DNA of 64,000 bases from Synergistaceae bacterium UBA6083. Its GTDB lineage: Bacteria > Synergistota > Synergistia > Synergistales > 79-D21. The translations under genes were made by a program, and so were the position numbers. Shown in pieces: positions 33,607 to 44,300 of this stretch. Under the pieces are notes generated by a model. The model was given only the letters and a program-made list of their open reading frames with translations. It did not search any database and was not told the DNA's origin. The DNA is taken from contig DIXJ01000002.1 in assembly GCA_002436015.1 (NCBI GenBank), positions 1 through 64,000 on the forward strand, in the 5' to 3' direction. The stretch's first letter is position 1; each line of letters starts with the position of its first letter.

Positions 33607-34790
33607 GATTCTTGCACCAAGCCCTTAATGGTTCTCATCAGGGCTTCTGCTGGTGTCAGTGATTTTAAATCTGGGAGTAGCTGGGCAAAATCTTGAAAAG
33701 AGGCGTGGATGAACCAGACATCCTCTCCTCTGTAAGAAAGTGCAGAAAACTTGGGCCAATATAGGTTTTTTGTTGAATTAACTGATTTTTCACTAGCATC
33801 CGGGTCCACGATAATCAGGCGCAAATGCGGATTAGACTGAACTGCAGCCAACAGAGGCTCAGAGAGGTGATCATCGTTAAATCCGAAACCGATAGCAACC
33901 AAACAAGTGTTTGGCTCACGTAAAGCAGATAGGTATTGGGCCATCGACTCCAGGTATGGCTGACAATAAGATTGTTGGTACTTCCCATTCGCTGGGTATA
34001 TCAAGCATGCTTCTTCAGGTTTAGGATTGGCTTTCTCGACTATGTTGCCCTCCACATCTCGTGCCCAGTTAACCGAGCCGTGCAGTTTGTAAAGAATGAA
34101 GACGCCTTCGAGGTATTGCCCAAGATCCTCACCGCTACGTGGCCGCCTAACAATGTCATACCCGAAAAAGCATGGGTCATAACGGCGGGGGGCTCCGAAG
34201 GAGAACCCATTCACTACGGGACAACCTAATTCTCCGGCAGCTTGCTCAAAACAGAGATCGTAGTTTGTCGTAAAAACCTTCAAGCGTTGATCCCTTATCC
34301 GACGGCGGGATAGACGGTGCAGGAAAATCTTGTGAGCTTCAAGATTGGCTGGTTGGAGGAAATCGGAACATTGTTTGAGAATCTCCTGCTTACAGAAGTT
34401 CAAGTAACTCCTAAGCGAAGGATCCTCCTTGATCTGAAGGAGGGCTTCTATCTTTGATAGAAAGCTCTCGATATTGGCATCGGAAAGCTTGTAATTTATT
34501 AATCGAGCGCTTTCAACGGCTTCAGGAGAAGCTGGAGTACCAACTGCGGCCTTCCATAGGTCTCCCATGGAAGGCCCCTTTGCAGATAGGGAACATCCCG
34601 AACCTGCAAGGACGGTGAGGTTTTGCATTTGGAGAGAAGAAAGAAGCATGTTGTTAAGGTCTTCCTTCGATTTCCTTACTTCATCTTGCTTGCTTTTATC
34701 AGCGTCATCCTTATTGATTAGGGCGCGCCACTGGCTTTCGTCTCCTGGGGCTTTAAAAGAAATAGGAGCCTTTTCTTTTGTTCGAACCAT
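33603..34790 (-). CDS. SIR2-family NAD-binding effector of the SIR2-HerA pair
   Basis: The protein has 395 residues. SIR2 (sirtuin-like) marks: VLAGSGCSLSAKGPSM near residue 60 (NAD loop), FTTNYDLCFEQA near 180, KLHGSVNW near 235 (with the catalytic-type His) and AIGFGFNDDHLSEPLL near 298. This is the defence-type SIR2 layout rather than a small protein deacetylase; such proteins hydrolyse NAD. First gene of the two-gene minus-strand operon with HerA. No obvious promoter boxes upstream, where the spacer 34791-35289 begins. Confidence 0.85.
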   Translation of the reverse strand: MVRTKEKAPISFKAPGDESQWRALINKDDADKSKQDEVRKSKEDLNNMLLSSLQMQNLTVLAGSGCSLSAKGPSMGDLWKAAVGTPASPEAVESARLINYKLSDANIESFLSKIEALLQIKEDPSLRSYLNFCKQEILKQCSDFLQPANLEAHKIFLHRLSRRRIRDQRLKVFTTNYDLCFEQAAGELGCPVVNGFSFGAPRRYDPCFFGYDIVRRPRSGEDLGQYLEGVFILYKLHGSVNWARDVEGNIVEKANPKPEEACLIYPANGKYQQSYCQPYLESMAQYLSALREPNTCLVAIGFGFNDDHLSEPLLAAVQSNPHLRLIIVDPDASEKSVNSTKNLYWPKFSALSYRGEDVWFIHASFQDFAQLLPDLKSLTPAEALMRTIKGLVQES

Positions 34791-35289
34791 CGTTTCGGAG
34801 GCCTCCCTTTTTGCCCCTCACAGATACAGGGGCCGATAATACAGCGTTGGTTACTTCTGCTTTTCTTGAATCCAAAGAAAATGTTTCTCAAGTTATAAAA
34901 GGATTATATGACTGCATTAAAATATGTCCAAGGGGCTCACTTTCGGGATAGCCCCTTGAGCTTGTTTTCTGACTGACCCTAACCCAAGTAATCGATCACG
35001 CGGCCACTTCACTCTTAACACCTGTAGAGGTGAAGGGGGAGTCCCATATCCCCTGGTTGTGGGTTGAGCGGTTGACGCTTTTCCGGTTGCCCAGTTTTTA
35101 ACTTCCCATTTAAAGTGCGATAGAGCACAAAAACCGTGAAAAGATTTAAATTCTTCCCTAAAACTATGGTTCTGTCCTACGTTGTCGGCTATCAGAAGCA
35201 ACTTCCCCCTCGGTACAATCCTATACCCGATTTATAATCGAACATGCGCGGAGAATTAAAGATAGGTTTGTTCAATAGGAGGCTTGCTT
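34791..35289. other. 499-base spacer between divergent defence operons
   Basis: Contents: an imperfect hairpin CAAGGGGCT...AGCCCCTTG (near 34929-34958), a small CACCTGTAGAGGTG hairpin near 35019, a -10-like TATAAT at 35233-35238 and the ribosome site AGGAGGC at 35277-35283 for the next frame. A 94-codon minus-strand frame (34917-35201) has low-complexity arginine/threonine-rich content and no ribosome site, so I do not call it a gene. Confidence 0.5.
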
Positions 35290-35589
35290 ATGGGAAGTGA
35301 GGGATCTTTGCATGGGGTTCTAATTCATAAATCACCCGCCGAGATTTGGGAGCGGGATGTCGCGAAAAGTGCTCTGGACAAACTTTTCACCCTGAACTGC
35401 CAATACTGGATCAGCGATTCCTACCATTCGCTGCTGAAGTTCGTGTAACACTTTCGGTTCAATTTTCGGCTCAGTGTCATGTTGAGCCACGTGTTGATGC
35501 TGGGCGCGCGGTTCGTCATCCCTCTCAGCCGCGGGGTCGACAAATCTAATAGAGAAGGAAACTTTCTCCTGGGGGAGGATTCGTTTTGA
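35290..35589 (+). pseudogene. Small unknown gene interrupted by an in-frame TAA
   Basis: From ATG 35290 (AGGAGGC just upstream) the frame runs 52 codons to TAA 35446-35448 and then continues open in the same frame to TGA 35587-35589. The second part reads HFRFNFRLSVMLSHVLMLGA, RFVIPLSRGVDKSN and on. Its final TGA overlaps the TTG start of the next gene, the usual sign of coupled genes, so the full 99-codon frame was probably once one protein. I do not recognise the family. The TAA makes it either dead or a two-piece gene. TAA is not a known recoding codon here. Confidence 0.5.
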
Positions 35590-36476
35590 ACGCAAAGGCC
35601 ATCCTGGATGAAGTAGTTATAAAGCTCCGTGCCATTCCCGCGAAGATGTCCGGTGAAGATTCGCCATTGGCGGATCCATGGGAAGAAATCAAGGAACAAG
35701 TGCAGCATGGGTTGTCTATATGGTGGCAAGACTATCTCGAAACGATGAATCGGATAGTTGTAACTACGGTCATTCTACTTTCAGAGAGTGACTGTAAAAG
35801 CTTGGCGACGGAGCTTGCCTTGCCTTCTACAGATTCACAACAACTTGCGCAAGCAGTCATAAGGCGGCTTCTCGAGAGAGCAAAAAGGGAAAGGATTCAG
35901 TATGCGCCCTTCGATTTCACCTATTTCTGGTACCCCCTGGCTGATATGATCGTTTATGCCAAGGTTCTCGAACGTACCGGGCCTCTTACATGTTGCGTTA
36001 TGGCATATTCAATAGCGGCTCCATTTGGAGAGGCTGGAGAGGTGGATATAAACCTGATGGCGGATACGATGACAAGTGAGGAATTTGACCTGGCTAGCCA
36101 ACAGGGCTGGCCCGATAGAGTGAAGCGAACAGGGAATAGAGCGGAAGAAGAATCCATTAGCGTCTATGAGGAAGTGGCAAAAGAAGCATCTATACCAATT
36201 GATGAAGCGGTACTGGCCTCCGATGCCCTCTTAAGGGCTTTGCATAAAAGATTCGCCGAATTTCGGGGAGTTTATGGACACAGAGATTACTTGGGAGAAA
36301 AAGCTTACTTCGAACTATCGGAAAAAGGGTTCTACCACTTACTGGGCCTTCTTGAGCAATTTTCGCAAAGATACCCCTCTTGGAAATTGGGTGATGCCTC
36401 GGAGTATCTTGGCCGCCTACCTCCCGTTGAGCGTTGGAAAAAACTGACAGAAGAGGTTCAGGAATGGGATTGGTAA
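35586..36476 (+). CDS. Unknown soluble protein, possible defence accessory
   Basis: The protein has 296 residues, is mostly helical, and has no membrane segment or known catalytic motif that I can see. The C-terminal part (ALHKRFAEFRGVYGHRDYLG, KGFYHLLGLLEQFSQRYPSW) looks like a helical bundle with conserved Arg, His and Tyr. The start is TTG 35586, supported by GGGGGAGGA six bases upstream and by overlap with the preceding stop; ATG 35646 is less supported. It sits between SIR2-HerA and the type I restriction locus, so a defence-related role is plausible but unproven. Confidence 0.6.
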   Translation: MNAKAILDEVVIKLRAIPAKMSGEDSPLADPWEEIKEQVQHGLSIWWQDYLETMNRIVVTTVILLSESDCKSLATELALPSTDSQQLAQAVIRRLLERAKRERIQYAPFDFTYFWYPLADMIVYAKVLERTGPLTCCVMAYSIAAPFGEAGEVDINLMADTMTSEEFDLASQQGWPDRVKRTGNRAEEESISVYEEVAKEASIPIDEAVLASDALLRALHKRFAEFRGVYGHRDYLGEKAYFELSEKGFYHLLGLLEQFSQRYPSWKLGDASEYLGRLPPVERWKKLTEEVQEWDW

Positions 36477-36802
36477 ACGGAACGAAGCGGTGGGAAATCG
36501 TCTGGGCTTCCCCACAAGGGACCACCCGCTATCCTTTAGACAAGGAATAATTTGCCTTCTTGTGACGTGGCTCTGAAAATGGATGGATTTTTCATGCTGG
36601 GAGCGGTACTTTCATAAACGCTTCATACGGGGGCTGTTCAGCATCTTTTGCACTTTTGTTCAATTCTCCGACCTATATTGTCGTATTGAAGATGTAACCT
36701 TCCCTTCAGGCAATTTATCTCACACAATTCTTACCTTTCCTTGAAACCCCAAGTTAATGGGGTTAAGCTAGTCGTGCATGCACTTGAAGGGAGAGGTTCA
36801 AT
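36477..36802. other. 326-base spacer before the type I restriction locus
   Basis: AT-rich, with no reading frame or RNA that I can support. CCCCAAGTTAATGGGG near 36748 forms a small 4-bp hairpin. The promoter of hsdM should lie here; TATATT near 36673 is a -10-like box but without a good -35 partner. The spacer ends in the ribosome site AAGGGAGAGG of hsdM. Confidence 0.4.
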
Positions 36803-38404
36803 TTGGCACGAGGGAAAAAGGTTGCCGCTTCAAACGGAAACGGCAGCGCTTCAAACGGAGGCGCGAACCTGGGCTTTGAGGCCATCCTCTGGAAAGCAGC
36901 GGACAAACTTAGGAGCAACATGGACGCAGGCGAATACAAGCATGTCGTCCTCGGCCTCATCTTTCTCAAGTACATTTCAGATGCCTTCGAGACCCGCAGA
37001 GAAACCCTGCTTTCCATGACTGCAGAAGGAGCAGACCCGGAAGACCGCGACGAATACGTTTCCGAGGGCTTCTTCTGGGTACCGCAGGAAGCCCGTTGGT
37101 CGTTCCTCCTCTCCAAGGCCAAGCTGCCGGAAATCGGCCGAGTCCTGGATGATGCCCTCCTTGCTATCGAGAAGGAAAACCCCACGCTCAAAGGTGTTCT
37201 CCCCAAGGAATACGCCCGCCCAACTTTGGATAAGACGAAACTCGGAGAATTAGTTGATCTTATCGGCACTATCGGTTTCAAGGAAAAGGGAGATCGCTCC
37301 AGGGACATCCTCGGGCGGGTTTTCGAGTATTTTCTGGGTCAATTCGCCTCGGCGGAAGGGAAGAAGGGCGGACAATTCTACACACCGCGCTGTGTTGTCC
37401 GCGTATTAGTCGAGATGATGGAACCGTACCGAGGCCGGGTCTATGATCCCTGCTGCGGCTCGGCAGGCATGTTTGTCCAGTCCGACGAATTTATCAAAGC
37501 CCACGGGGGTAACCGGAACGACCTGTCCGTCTTCGGCCAGGAATCTAACCCCACGACCTGGCGCCTGGCCAGAATGAATCTCGCAATCCGGGGCATCGAG
37601 GGCAACCTCGGTCCCCAGCATGGGGACACCTTCCTGAACGACTACCATAAGGACCTTAAGGCCGATTTCGTCATCGCCAATCCTCCGTTCAACATGAAGG
37701 ATTGGGGCGGAGAGAACCTCCGGTCCGATGTCCGCTGGAAATACGGCATCCCTCCGGCAGGAAACGCCAACTACGGCTGGATCCAGCACATGATTTCCCA
37801 CCTGGCTCCGACGGGGATGGCGGGTTTCGTCATGGCCAACGGTTCCCTTGCCTCGAACCAGTCCGGAGAAGGTGACATCCGGAAGGCCATCGTGGAGGAC
37901 GACCTCGTCGATTGCATAATTGCCTTACCCGGTCAACTTTTCTATTCGACTCAAATTCCTGTCTGCATGTGGTTCTTGTCGCGGGACAAGTCCGGCAAGC
38001 CCACCGGAGGCGGAAAGAGCCTACGGAAGCGCGAAGGAGAAACTCTATTTATCGACGCTCGAAAAGTCGGATCTATGGTGGACCGGACTCATAAAGAATT
38101 CAGCGACGACGACATCAAGAAGATCGCCGAGACTTACCACTCCTGGCGGGGCGAAGAAGGATTCCCCGCATACGAGGACATCCCCGGATTTTGCAAGGGA
38201 ACAACCCTGGAGGAAATCCGCGGGTACGGTCATGCTCTGACTCCGGGCCGTTATGTCGGTGCCGAAGATCTCGATGAGGATGACGAACGCTTCGAGGAGA
38301 AGATGCGGCGGCTGGTGGCAACGTCGAGGGAGCAGATGGAGGAAGGGAAACGGTTGGACGCGGCCATTGTAGCTAACTTGGAGGCACTGGGATATGGCCG
38401 GTGA
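36803..38404 (+). CDS. hsdM: Type I restriction-modification methyltransferase subunit HsdM
   Basis: Adenine-specific DNA methyltransferase of 533 residues. An N-terminal helical HsdM_N domain (LGFEAILWKAADKLRSNMDA near 25) precedes the SAM-binding motif DPCCGSAGMFV near 215 and the catalytic NPPF near 293. Two copies pair with one HsdS to methylate the recognition site. The gene uses TTG 36803, with AAGGGAGAGG upstream. The run of Asn, Gly and Ser after the start is a low-complexity linker. It overlaps hsdS by 11 bases. Confidence 0.93.
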   Translation: MARGKKVAASNGNGSASNGGANLGFEAILWKAADKLRSNMDAGEYKHVVLGLIFLKYISDAFETRRETLLSMTAEGADPEDRDEYVSEGFFWVPQEARWSFLLSKAKLPEIGRVLDDALLAIEKENPTLKGVLPKEYARPTLDKTKLGELVDLIGTIGFKEKGDRSRDILGRVFEYFLGQFASAEGKKGGQFYTPRCVVRVLVEMMEPYRGRVYDPCCGSAGMFVQSDEFIKAHGGNRNDLSVFGQESNPTTWRLARMNLAIRGIEGNLGPQHGDTFLNDYHKDLKADFVIANPPFNMKDWGGENLRSDVRWKYGIPPAGNANYGWIQHMISHLAPTGMAGFVMANGSLASNQSGEGDIRKAIVEDDLVDCIIALPGQLFYSTQIPVCMWFLSRDKSGKPTGGGKSLRKREGETLFIDARKVGSMVDRTHKEFSDDDIKKIAETYHSWRGEEGFPAYEDIPGFCKGTTLEEIRGYGHALTPGRYVGAEDLDEDDERFEEKMRRLVATSREQMEEGKRLDAAIVANLEALGYGR

Positions 38405-39725
38405 GTGGCAAATAGCTCGAATCGAGGATGTAGCAGAGAAAGTGGGGATTGGGCCCTTCGGTTCGTCAATAAAAGTTGAGACCTTTGTTTCTGCGGGAAT
38501 ACCGGTAATCAGCGGGCAACACCTACGCGATTCACGAGTCAAGGATTCGTCGTTCAATTTCATTACCGAAAAACATGCAGATCGATTGAGAAACGCCAAC
38601 GTCATGCGAGGTGATGTGATTTTTACGCATGCCGGAAACATTGGGCAAGTAGCATATATACCTCAGGATTCTAGGTACGAAAGATATATCCTTTCCCAAA
38701 GGCAGTTTTATATGCGGTGCAACAAAAATTACGCCATTCCCGAATTCATAACTTATTTTTTCCGTTCAGCTGTAGGACAACACAAATTGCTTGCAAATGC
38801 TTCGCAGGTTGGGGTTCCGTCAATAGCTCAACCCGTTTCGTTTCTTCGGAAGATTGAAATTCCGATTCCTCCAATCTCGGAACAGCTTGCTATTGCCCAT
38901 ATCCTCGGCACTCTGGACGATAAAATCGAGCTGAACCGTAAGATGAACGAAACACTGGAAGCCATGGCCCGGGCCCTGTTCAAAAGCTGGTTCGTCGATT
39001 TTGACCCTGTCCGGGCCAAGGCGGAGGGGCGAGACACGGGCCTGCCGAAAGAGATCGCTGACCTTTTCCCTGACGAATTCGAGGATTCGGAACTGGGAGA
39101 GATCCCGAAGAAGTGGAAGTGCGTTCCCCTCCCCGAAGCGGTAAGAGTTAATCCTGCCCGCTCCCTGAAAAAAGGGGAAGTTGCTCCTTATCTGGATATG
39201 GCCAATATGCCGACCCACGGACACTGCCCTGAGCAGGTCGTTAATAAGCCTTTCGGATCCGGCATGAAATTCATTAATGGTGATACCTTGGTTGCCCGTA
39301 TAACTCCTTGCTTAGAAAACGGTAAAACGGCATTCGTAGATTTCCTGGAAGACGGGAAAGTAGGGTGGGGGTCTACCGAATACATCGTCCTACGACCGAA
39401 TCCACCCTTACCTGAAGAATTTGCCTATTGCCTCGCTCGGACTTGTGAATTCCGAGAATTTGCCATTCAGAACATGACGGGTTCCAGCGGACGACAACGG
39501 GTATCCACTGATGCTCTTTTGCATTTCCATCTCTGCCTCCCGCCAGCTTCCCTTTTGGGGATCTTCGGCAGGGCCGTCCAACACTTTTTTTCTCGAGTTT
39601 CAGAGAATGCAAGGCAATCAAGAAACCTCTTAGTAATTCGTGACACCCTTCTTCCTAAGCTCATTTCCGGAGGACTTCGTGTTCCGGAAGCAGAACGCCT
39701 TGTTGAACAGGAGGCCTTTTTATGA
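38394..39725 (+). CDS. hsdS: Type I restriction specificity subunit HsdS
   Basis: The 443-residue protein has two target-recognition domains, each followed by a conserved helical spacer. The first spacer contains QLAIAHILGTLDDKIELNRK and then ARALFKSWFVDFDPV near residue 190. The second domain begins with a copy-like IPKKWKCVPLPE. The first half resembles HsdS domains that start with GIGPFGSSIK. This subunit sets the DNA sequence read by HsdM and HsdR; the site cannot be predicted from sequence. It overlaps the following Mrr-like gene by four bases (ATGA). Confidence 0.92.
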   Translation: MAGEWQIARIEDVAEKVGIGPFGSSIKVETFVSAGIPVISGQHLRDSRVKDSSFNFITEKHADRLRNANVMRGDVIFTHAGNIGQVAYIPQDSRYERYILSQRQFYMRCNKNYAIPEFITYFFRSAVGQHKLLANASQVGVPSIAQPVSFLRKIEIPIPPISEQLAIAHILGTLDDKIELNRKMNETLEAMARALFKSWFVDFDPVRAKAEGRDTGLPKEIADLFPDEFEDSELGEIPKKWKCVPLPEAVRVNPARSLKKGEVAPYLDMANMPTHGHCPEQVVNKPFGSGMKFINGDTLVARITPCLENGKTAFVDFLEDGKVGWGSTEYIVLRPNPPLPEEFAYCLARTCEFREFAIQNMTGSSGRQRVSTDALLHFHLCLPPASLLGIFGRAVQHFFSRVSENARQSRNLLVIRDTLLPKLISGGLRVPEAERLVEQEAFL

Positions 39726-40693
39726 CCAATGTCTGGTGTGTCCGGGCTAACGATGGCTTCTATGCGAAACAATTCGTTGAAGGCGGATATATTGCTCTTG
39801 GGTTCGAAGAAGCCAATGTGGATCTTTCCGCAATGAAAAACAGAACAGAATTAAAGGTTCTATACAGGGAAAAAAATCCTGCACAGAACAATGAAAGGTC
39901 CATTGGGACCCAGGTCGGTCAAATGGTGCGCTTTCTCTTCAAAATAAAGGAAGGAGATTTCGTTATTACTCCTGCCTATAACACGAATATCCTCTATTTT
40001 GGGCGGGTCGGTCCGGATTCTCACTATTATTTTTCTATGGAGGATGACGAGTGCCCTTACCCACATAGGCGAAGTGTCAACTGGTCGGAAGAGACGCTTT
40101 CCCGCCGGGATTTTTCGGTTAAATTTCAAAACACTATTCGATCCATGTTGACGGTCTTTTCAGTTTATCAAGTCGAAGAATTCCTGACTGTCATCAAGGA
40201 GAAGATGGAGAAGACGCCCCTTTCCGTCAAAGATGCGAGGTGTCAAAAGGTTCTCGGAGGAATCGTGGGGCTTGATGAACGAGAATTCGAAGCACTAATA
40301 ACCCATCTTCTGACTGCCCTTGGCTTCGAACATTCCAGCCTCAAAAACAATGGAAATGAAAAAGGAGTAGAGGCCTTCGGTGAGTTGAAAATCTCCCCTT
40401 TGGCAAAAGTCGATCTCCTTGTCCAAGCCAGGTGTTTGGAAGTCGGAACGAAAATCGACTCAAACGCAATCAAACATTTCCGTTCTTCGATCCCATTCGG
40501 CGCTCAGGGAACCTTTATCACTACGGCAGGGTTTGAAACGAAAGCCAGTGAAGTGGCGATGGAAAAGGGATTCCCTCGTATCGAGCTTGTCAGCGGGCCT
40601 CAGCTTGCCGGTCTGCTAATAGAACATTGGAACGATATTCCAACCGAATTCCAGGACAGGCTCGGCTTGAAACCCGGCCTTGTTTTGGGTTAA
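39722..40693 (+). CDS. Mrr-like restriction endonuclease, variant active site
   Basis: The protein has 323 residues. The N-terminal domain (VWCVRANDGFYAKQFVEGGY, EGDFVITP, LYFGRVGP) resembles the DNA- or modified-base-reading half of several type IV-like enzymes. The C-terminal part is Mrr-type PD-(D/E)XK: FEALITHLLTALGFEHSS, then AKVDLLVQAR, then GAQGTFITTAGFETKASEVA, and the closing IELVSGPQLAGLL. The place normally read Q-x-K is Q-A-R here, so the catalytic Lys is Arg or moved. It sits inside the hsd operon, coupled to hsdS. It may be a second nuclease or a helper of the type I system. Confidence 0.72.
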   Translation: MTNVWCVRANDGFYAKQFVEGGYIALGFEEANVDLSAMKNRTELKVLYREKNPAQNNERSIGTQVGQMVRFLFKIKEGDFVITPAYNTNILYFGRVGPDSHYYFSMEDDECPYPHRRSVNWSEETLSRRDFSVKFQNTIRSMLTVFSVYQVEEFLTVIKEKMEKTPLSVKDARCQKVLGGIVGLDEREFEALITHLLTALGFEHSSLKNNGNEKGVEAFGELKISPLAKVDLLVQARCLEVGTKIDSNAIKHFRSSIPFGAQGTFITTAGFETKASEVAMEKGFPRIELVSGPQLAGLLIEHWNDIPTEFQDRLGLKPGLVLG

Positions 40694-40711
40694 AGAAGGA
40701 AGGCAGTTTCC

Positions 40712-41299
40712 TTGAGAGAAAGCGCCAAAGTCCCTCCAACGGATGAAGAGGCCCAAAAAGCCGTCCTTTCGCGCTTGATCGCCTGCCTGAATGAGTATGA
40801 GCGAACGGAGCTGATTGGGCAGGCCTTTCGGATGCTTGCCGGTAGATGCTCTTTTGATCCCTATGCCTCAAGCGAGGAACAGCTGGAGGAAGAGCAACTT
40901 GGAACAGGAGATGATGACCTTAATTGGCGTATTTCCTGCGCAAGTCCGTCGGACTGGCCGGGCCAAGAAATTGTGGAACTGGATAATCTCGGGGACCCGG
41001 GTGCCTGGCTTCAGGATGTTATTGCGGAACGTATTTTGGATGTCTTATTCGGCTCAGCGTGGAATGACTCGCTTTATGCGGAGGAAATGGCGTGTTCCTA
41101 CTTTAATGAGATCATGGAACAGGGATACACTCTTCCCTCGGATTTTTGCGAGGCCTCCGACGAGGATTGTGGAATAGAAGAGGATTACCTTCAAATTCAA
41201 AAGGATTTCCGCTATTTTCTGCAGGCTTGGCGAGAGAATATTTTGAAAGCCATCGAAAAGACAACGTCTGGAAAAAACGGCACAAAATCGGGAGAGTGA
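40712..41299 (+). CDS. Acidic hypothetical protein within the hsd operon
   Basis: The protein has 195 residues and is strongly acidic, with many Glu and Asp clusters (EEQLEEEQLG, DEDCGIEEDY). No catalytic motif, membrane segment or known domain is visible. A start at TTG 40712 is supported by AGAAGGAAGGC. It lies 18 bases after the Mrr-like gene and 4 bases before hsdR, so it is cotranscribed. The acidic charge suggests a protein-binding or DNA-mimic role, for example control of the nuclease. This is speculation from composition and context. Confidence 0.6.
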   Translation: MRESAKVPPTDEEAQKAVLSRLIACLNEYERTELIGQAFRMLAGRCSFDPYASSEEQLEEEQLGTGDDDLNWRISCASPSDWPGQEIVELDNLGDPGAWLQDVIAERILDVLFGSAWNDSLYAEEMACSYFNEIMEQGYTLPSDFCEASDEDCGIEEDYLQIQKDFRYFLQAWRENILKAIEKTTSGKNGTKSGE

Positions 41300-41303
41300 A
41301 GCC

Positions 41304-44300
41304 ATGGTCCCCCATCTGATCGTCGAGGACACCGTCGAGCAAGCCTCTATCGAATGGTTTCAGTATCTAGGCTATGACTACCGGTTTGGGCTGGATATCG
41401 CACCTGGAGAACTCCTTGCTGAGCGGTCTTTTTATCGGGATGTGATTCTTGAGGGGCGCTTTCGCGGTGCCCTAAAGCGGTTCAATCCTGAACTCCCCCA
41501 GGAAATCCTCGAAGATGTGATGAAAAAGGTCATCCATCCTGGAGAACCGACCCTTCTTTCCAACAACCGGGTTTTCCACAAGATGCTTTCCGATGGTCTT
41601 GAAATGGATGGGCTCGACCGAAAAACAGGACGAATCAGGGGGTATCGAGTCGTTCTGGTTGATTACGAAAATCCCGAAAACAATGATTGGCTTGTCGTGA
41701 ACCAGTTCACGATTCAGGAAAACAAGCACAACCGGCGTCCGGATATCGTCGTCTTCCTGAACGGCCTTCCCCTCGCTGTCATCGAGCTCAAGAACGTGGC
41801 CGATGAACAAGCTACGGTCATTAAAGCGTTCAAGCAGCTCCAGACCTATAAAGCCGAAATCCCCTCCCTCTTCAACACCAACGAAATCCTCGCGGCTTCC
41901 GACGGGGTTAAAACCCGCATCGGTTCCCTGACCTCCGGCAAGGAGCGTTTCGCTCCCTGGAGGACGATCGACGGGCTTGAGCTTGACCCCAAGGGCATGC
42001 TCTCTCTGGAAGTCATGGTTCGAGGGCTTTTCGACAAGGAGCGTTTTCTGGACTACGTCCGGAATTTTGCCGTCTTCGAGGAAGAAAACGGGGTCGTCCA
42101 CAAGAAGATAGCGGGCTATCACCAGTTCCACGCCACAAGGCAGGCCGTGGCCTCCACCCTCCATGCCATCAGGGGTGACCGACGGGCCGGGGTTGTCTGG
42201 CACACCCAGGGTTCAGGGAAAAGCCTCACCATGGTTTGCTATGCCCGGAAGCTCATCATGGAACCCGCAATGGGAAACCCGACCCTTGTGGTCCTCTCCG
42301 ACCGGAACGACCTTGACGGTCAGCTTTTCGGTGTTTTCTCCCGCTGCCGGGATGCCTTGAGACAAACTCCGAAACAGGCCGGAAGCCGGGCGGAGCTTCG
42401 GGAGTTCCTGTCGGTCCCTTCGGGTGGGATCGTCTTCACGACGATCCAGAAGTTCTTCCCCGAGGAGAAGGGCGACACCTACCCCATGCTTTCCGACCGG
42501 CGAAACATCGTCGTCATCGCAGATGAAGCCCACCGGAGCCAATACGACTTTATCGACGGTTTCGCAAAGCACATGAGGGATGCCCTGCCCCATGCCAGCT
42601 TCATCGGGTTTACCGGGACACCTATCGAGACCGCCGACAAGAACACCAAGGCCGTCTTCGGGGATTATGTCAGTGTCTATGACATCAAGCAGGCTGTCGA
42701 GGACAACGCGACGGTCCCGATCTACTACGAAAGCCGTTTGGCTAAGCTCTCCCTGGACGAGAAGGAAAAGCCCCGCATCGACAAGGATTTCGAAGAGGTC
42801 ACAGAAGGGGAGGAAATGACCGTCCAGGAGAAGCTCAAGACCAAGTGGGCCCAACTGGAAGCCGTGGTCGGTTCGGAAAAACGAATCGAGTTGATCGCCA
42901 GGGACCTGGTGAAGCATTTTGAGGATCGCCTGTCGGCCCTGGATGGCAAGGGCATGGTCGTCTGCATGTCGAGGCGTATCTGCGTGGATCTCTATAACGA
43001 AATCGTCAAGCTTCGTCCAGCGTGGCACGAAACTGAGGACAAGGAAGGCTTCCTGAAGGTCGTCATGACGGGTTCAGCCTCGGATGATACGGAATGGCAG
43101 CCGCACATCCGGGACAGGAAGAGACGGGAGGAACTCGCCGGACTGTTCAAGGATCCGAGTACCGGTTTCAAGCTCGTCATCGTCAGGGACATGTGGCTCA
43201 CGGGATTCGACGCCCCGAGCCTCCACACCATGTATGTCGACAAGCCCATGAAAAATCACGGGCTCATGCAGGCTATCGCCCGGGTGAACCGGGTTTTCGG
43301 GGACAAGCCCGGCGGGCTAATCGTCGACTACCTGGGTTTGGCCGAGGACCTGAAGAAAGCCATGGCCACATACACCGAAAGCAAGGGGCGCGGAGAGGTA
43401 TGCATCGACCAGGAGGAAGCCCTGAAAATTCTTGAAAGAGAAATCGAGGTTTGCAGGGATATCCTCTTCGGGTGTGATTCGCTCGCGCTTCGCGCGGCCT
43501 CCCCGAAAGCTCATCTGGCTAATCTGCCCATCGTCATCGAGCATATCCTCGACCAGGAAGACGGCAAGGAGAATTGGATCAAGGCCGTAGACAAGGTGTC
43601 CAAGGCCTTCGCCCTTGCGGTGCCCCTGGATGGGGCTCTTGCCCTGAGGGACGAGGTGGCATATTACCAAACGATCAAGGCGGCCCTTGTGAAGCGGGTA
43701 AAGCCCGACCGACACGACCCCGAAGATCTCGAACCGGCCATTCGGCAGATCGTCTCCCAGGCACTGACGACTGGCCCGGTCATCGACCTGTTTGACGCGG
43801 CAGGGTTGAAGAAGCCCGATATTTCCCTTCTTTCGGAGGAATTCCTGGAACAGGTGAAGGCCATGCCCCAGAGGAACCTGGCTGTGGAACTCCTGCGGCG
43901 GCTGCTGGACGACGAGATCAAGGTTCGGTCGAGGCGATACCTTGTCCAGTCGAGGTCGTTCGCTGACCTGCTGGAAAGAACACTGCGGAAGTACAAGAAC
44001 CGGGCCATTGAGACGGTGGAGGTCATCCAGGAGTTGATCGACCTCGCCAAAAATATGACGGAAGCCCTGAGCCGGGGGAAAAATCTGGGCCTTTCCGAAG
44101 ACGAACTGGCGTTCTACGATGCGCTGGAGACGAGCGATAGCGCGGTGGAGATTCTCGGGGACGAGACCCTGAAGAAGATTGCCCAGGAACTGACGGACCA
44201 GATCCGGCGCAACGTCAGCATTGACTGGACCATGAAGGAGCAGGTCAGGGCAAAGCTGCGGGTCATGGCGAAACGCATCCTAAAGAAATACAACTACCCG

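Noticed and set aside
34917..35201. 94-codon minus-strand frame in the spacer upstream of the unknown pair
   Set aside because: Low-complexity content, no ribosome site, overlaps hairpins; likely non-coding.
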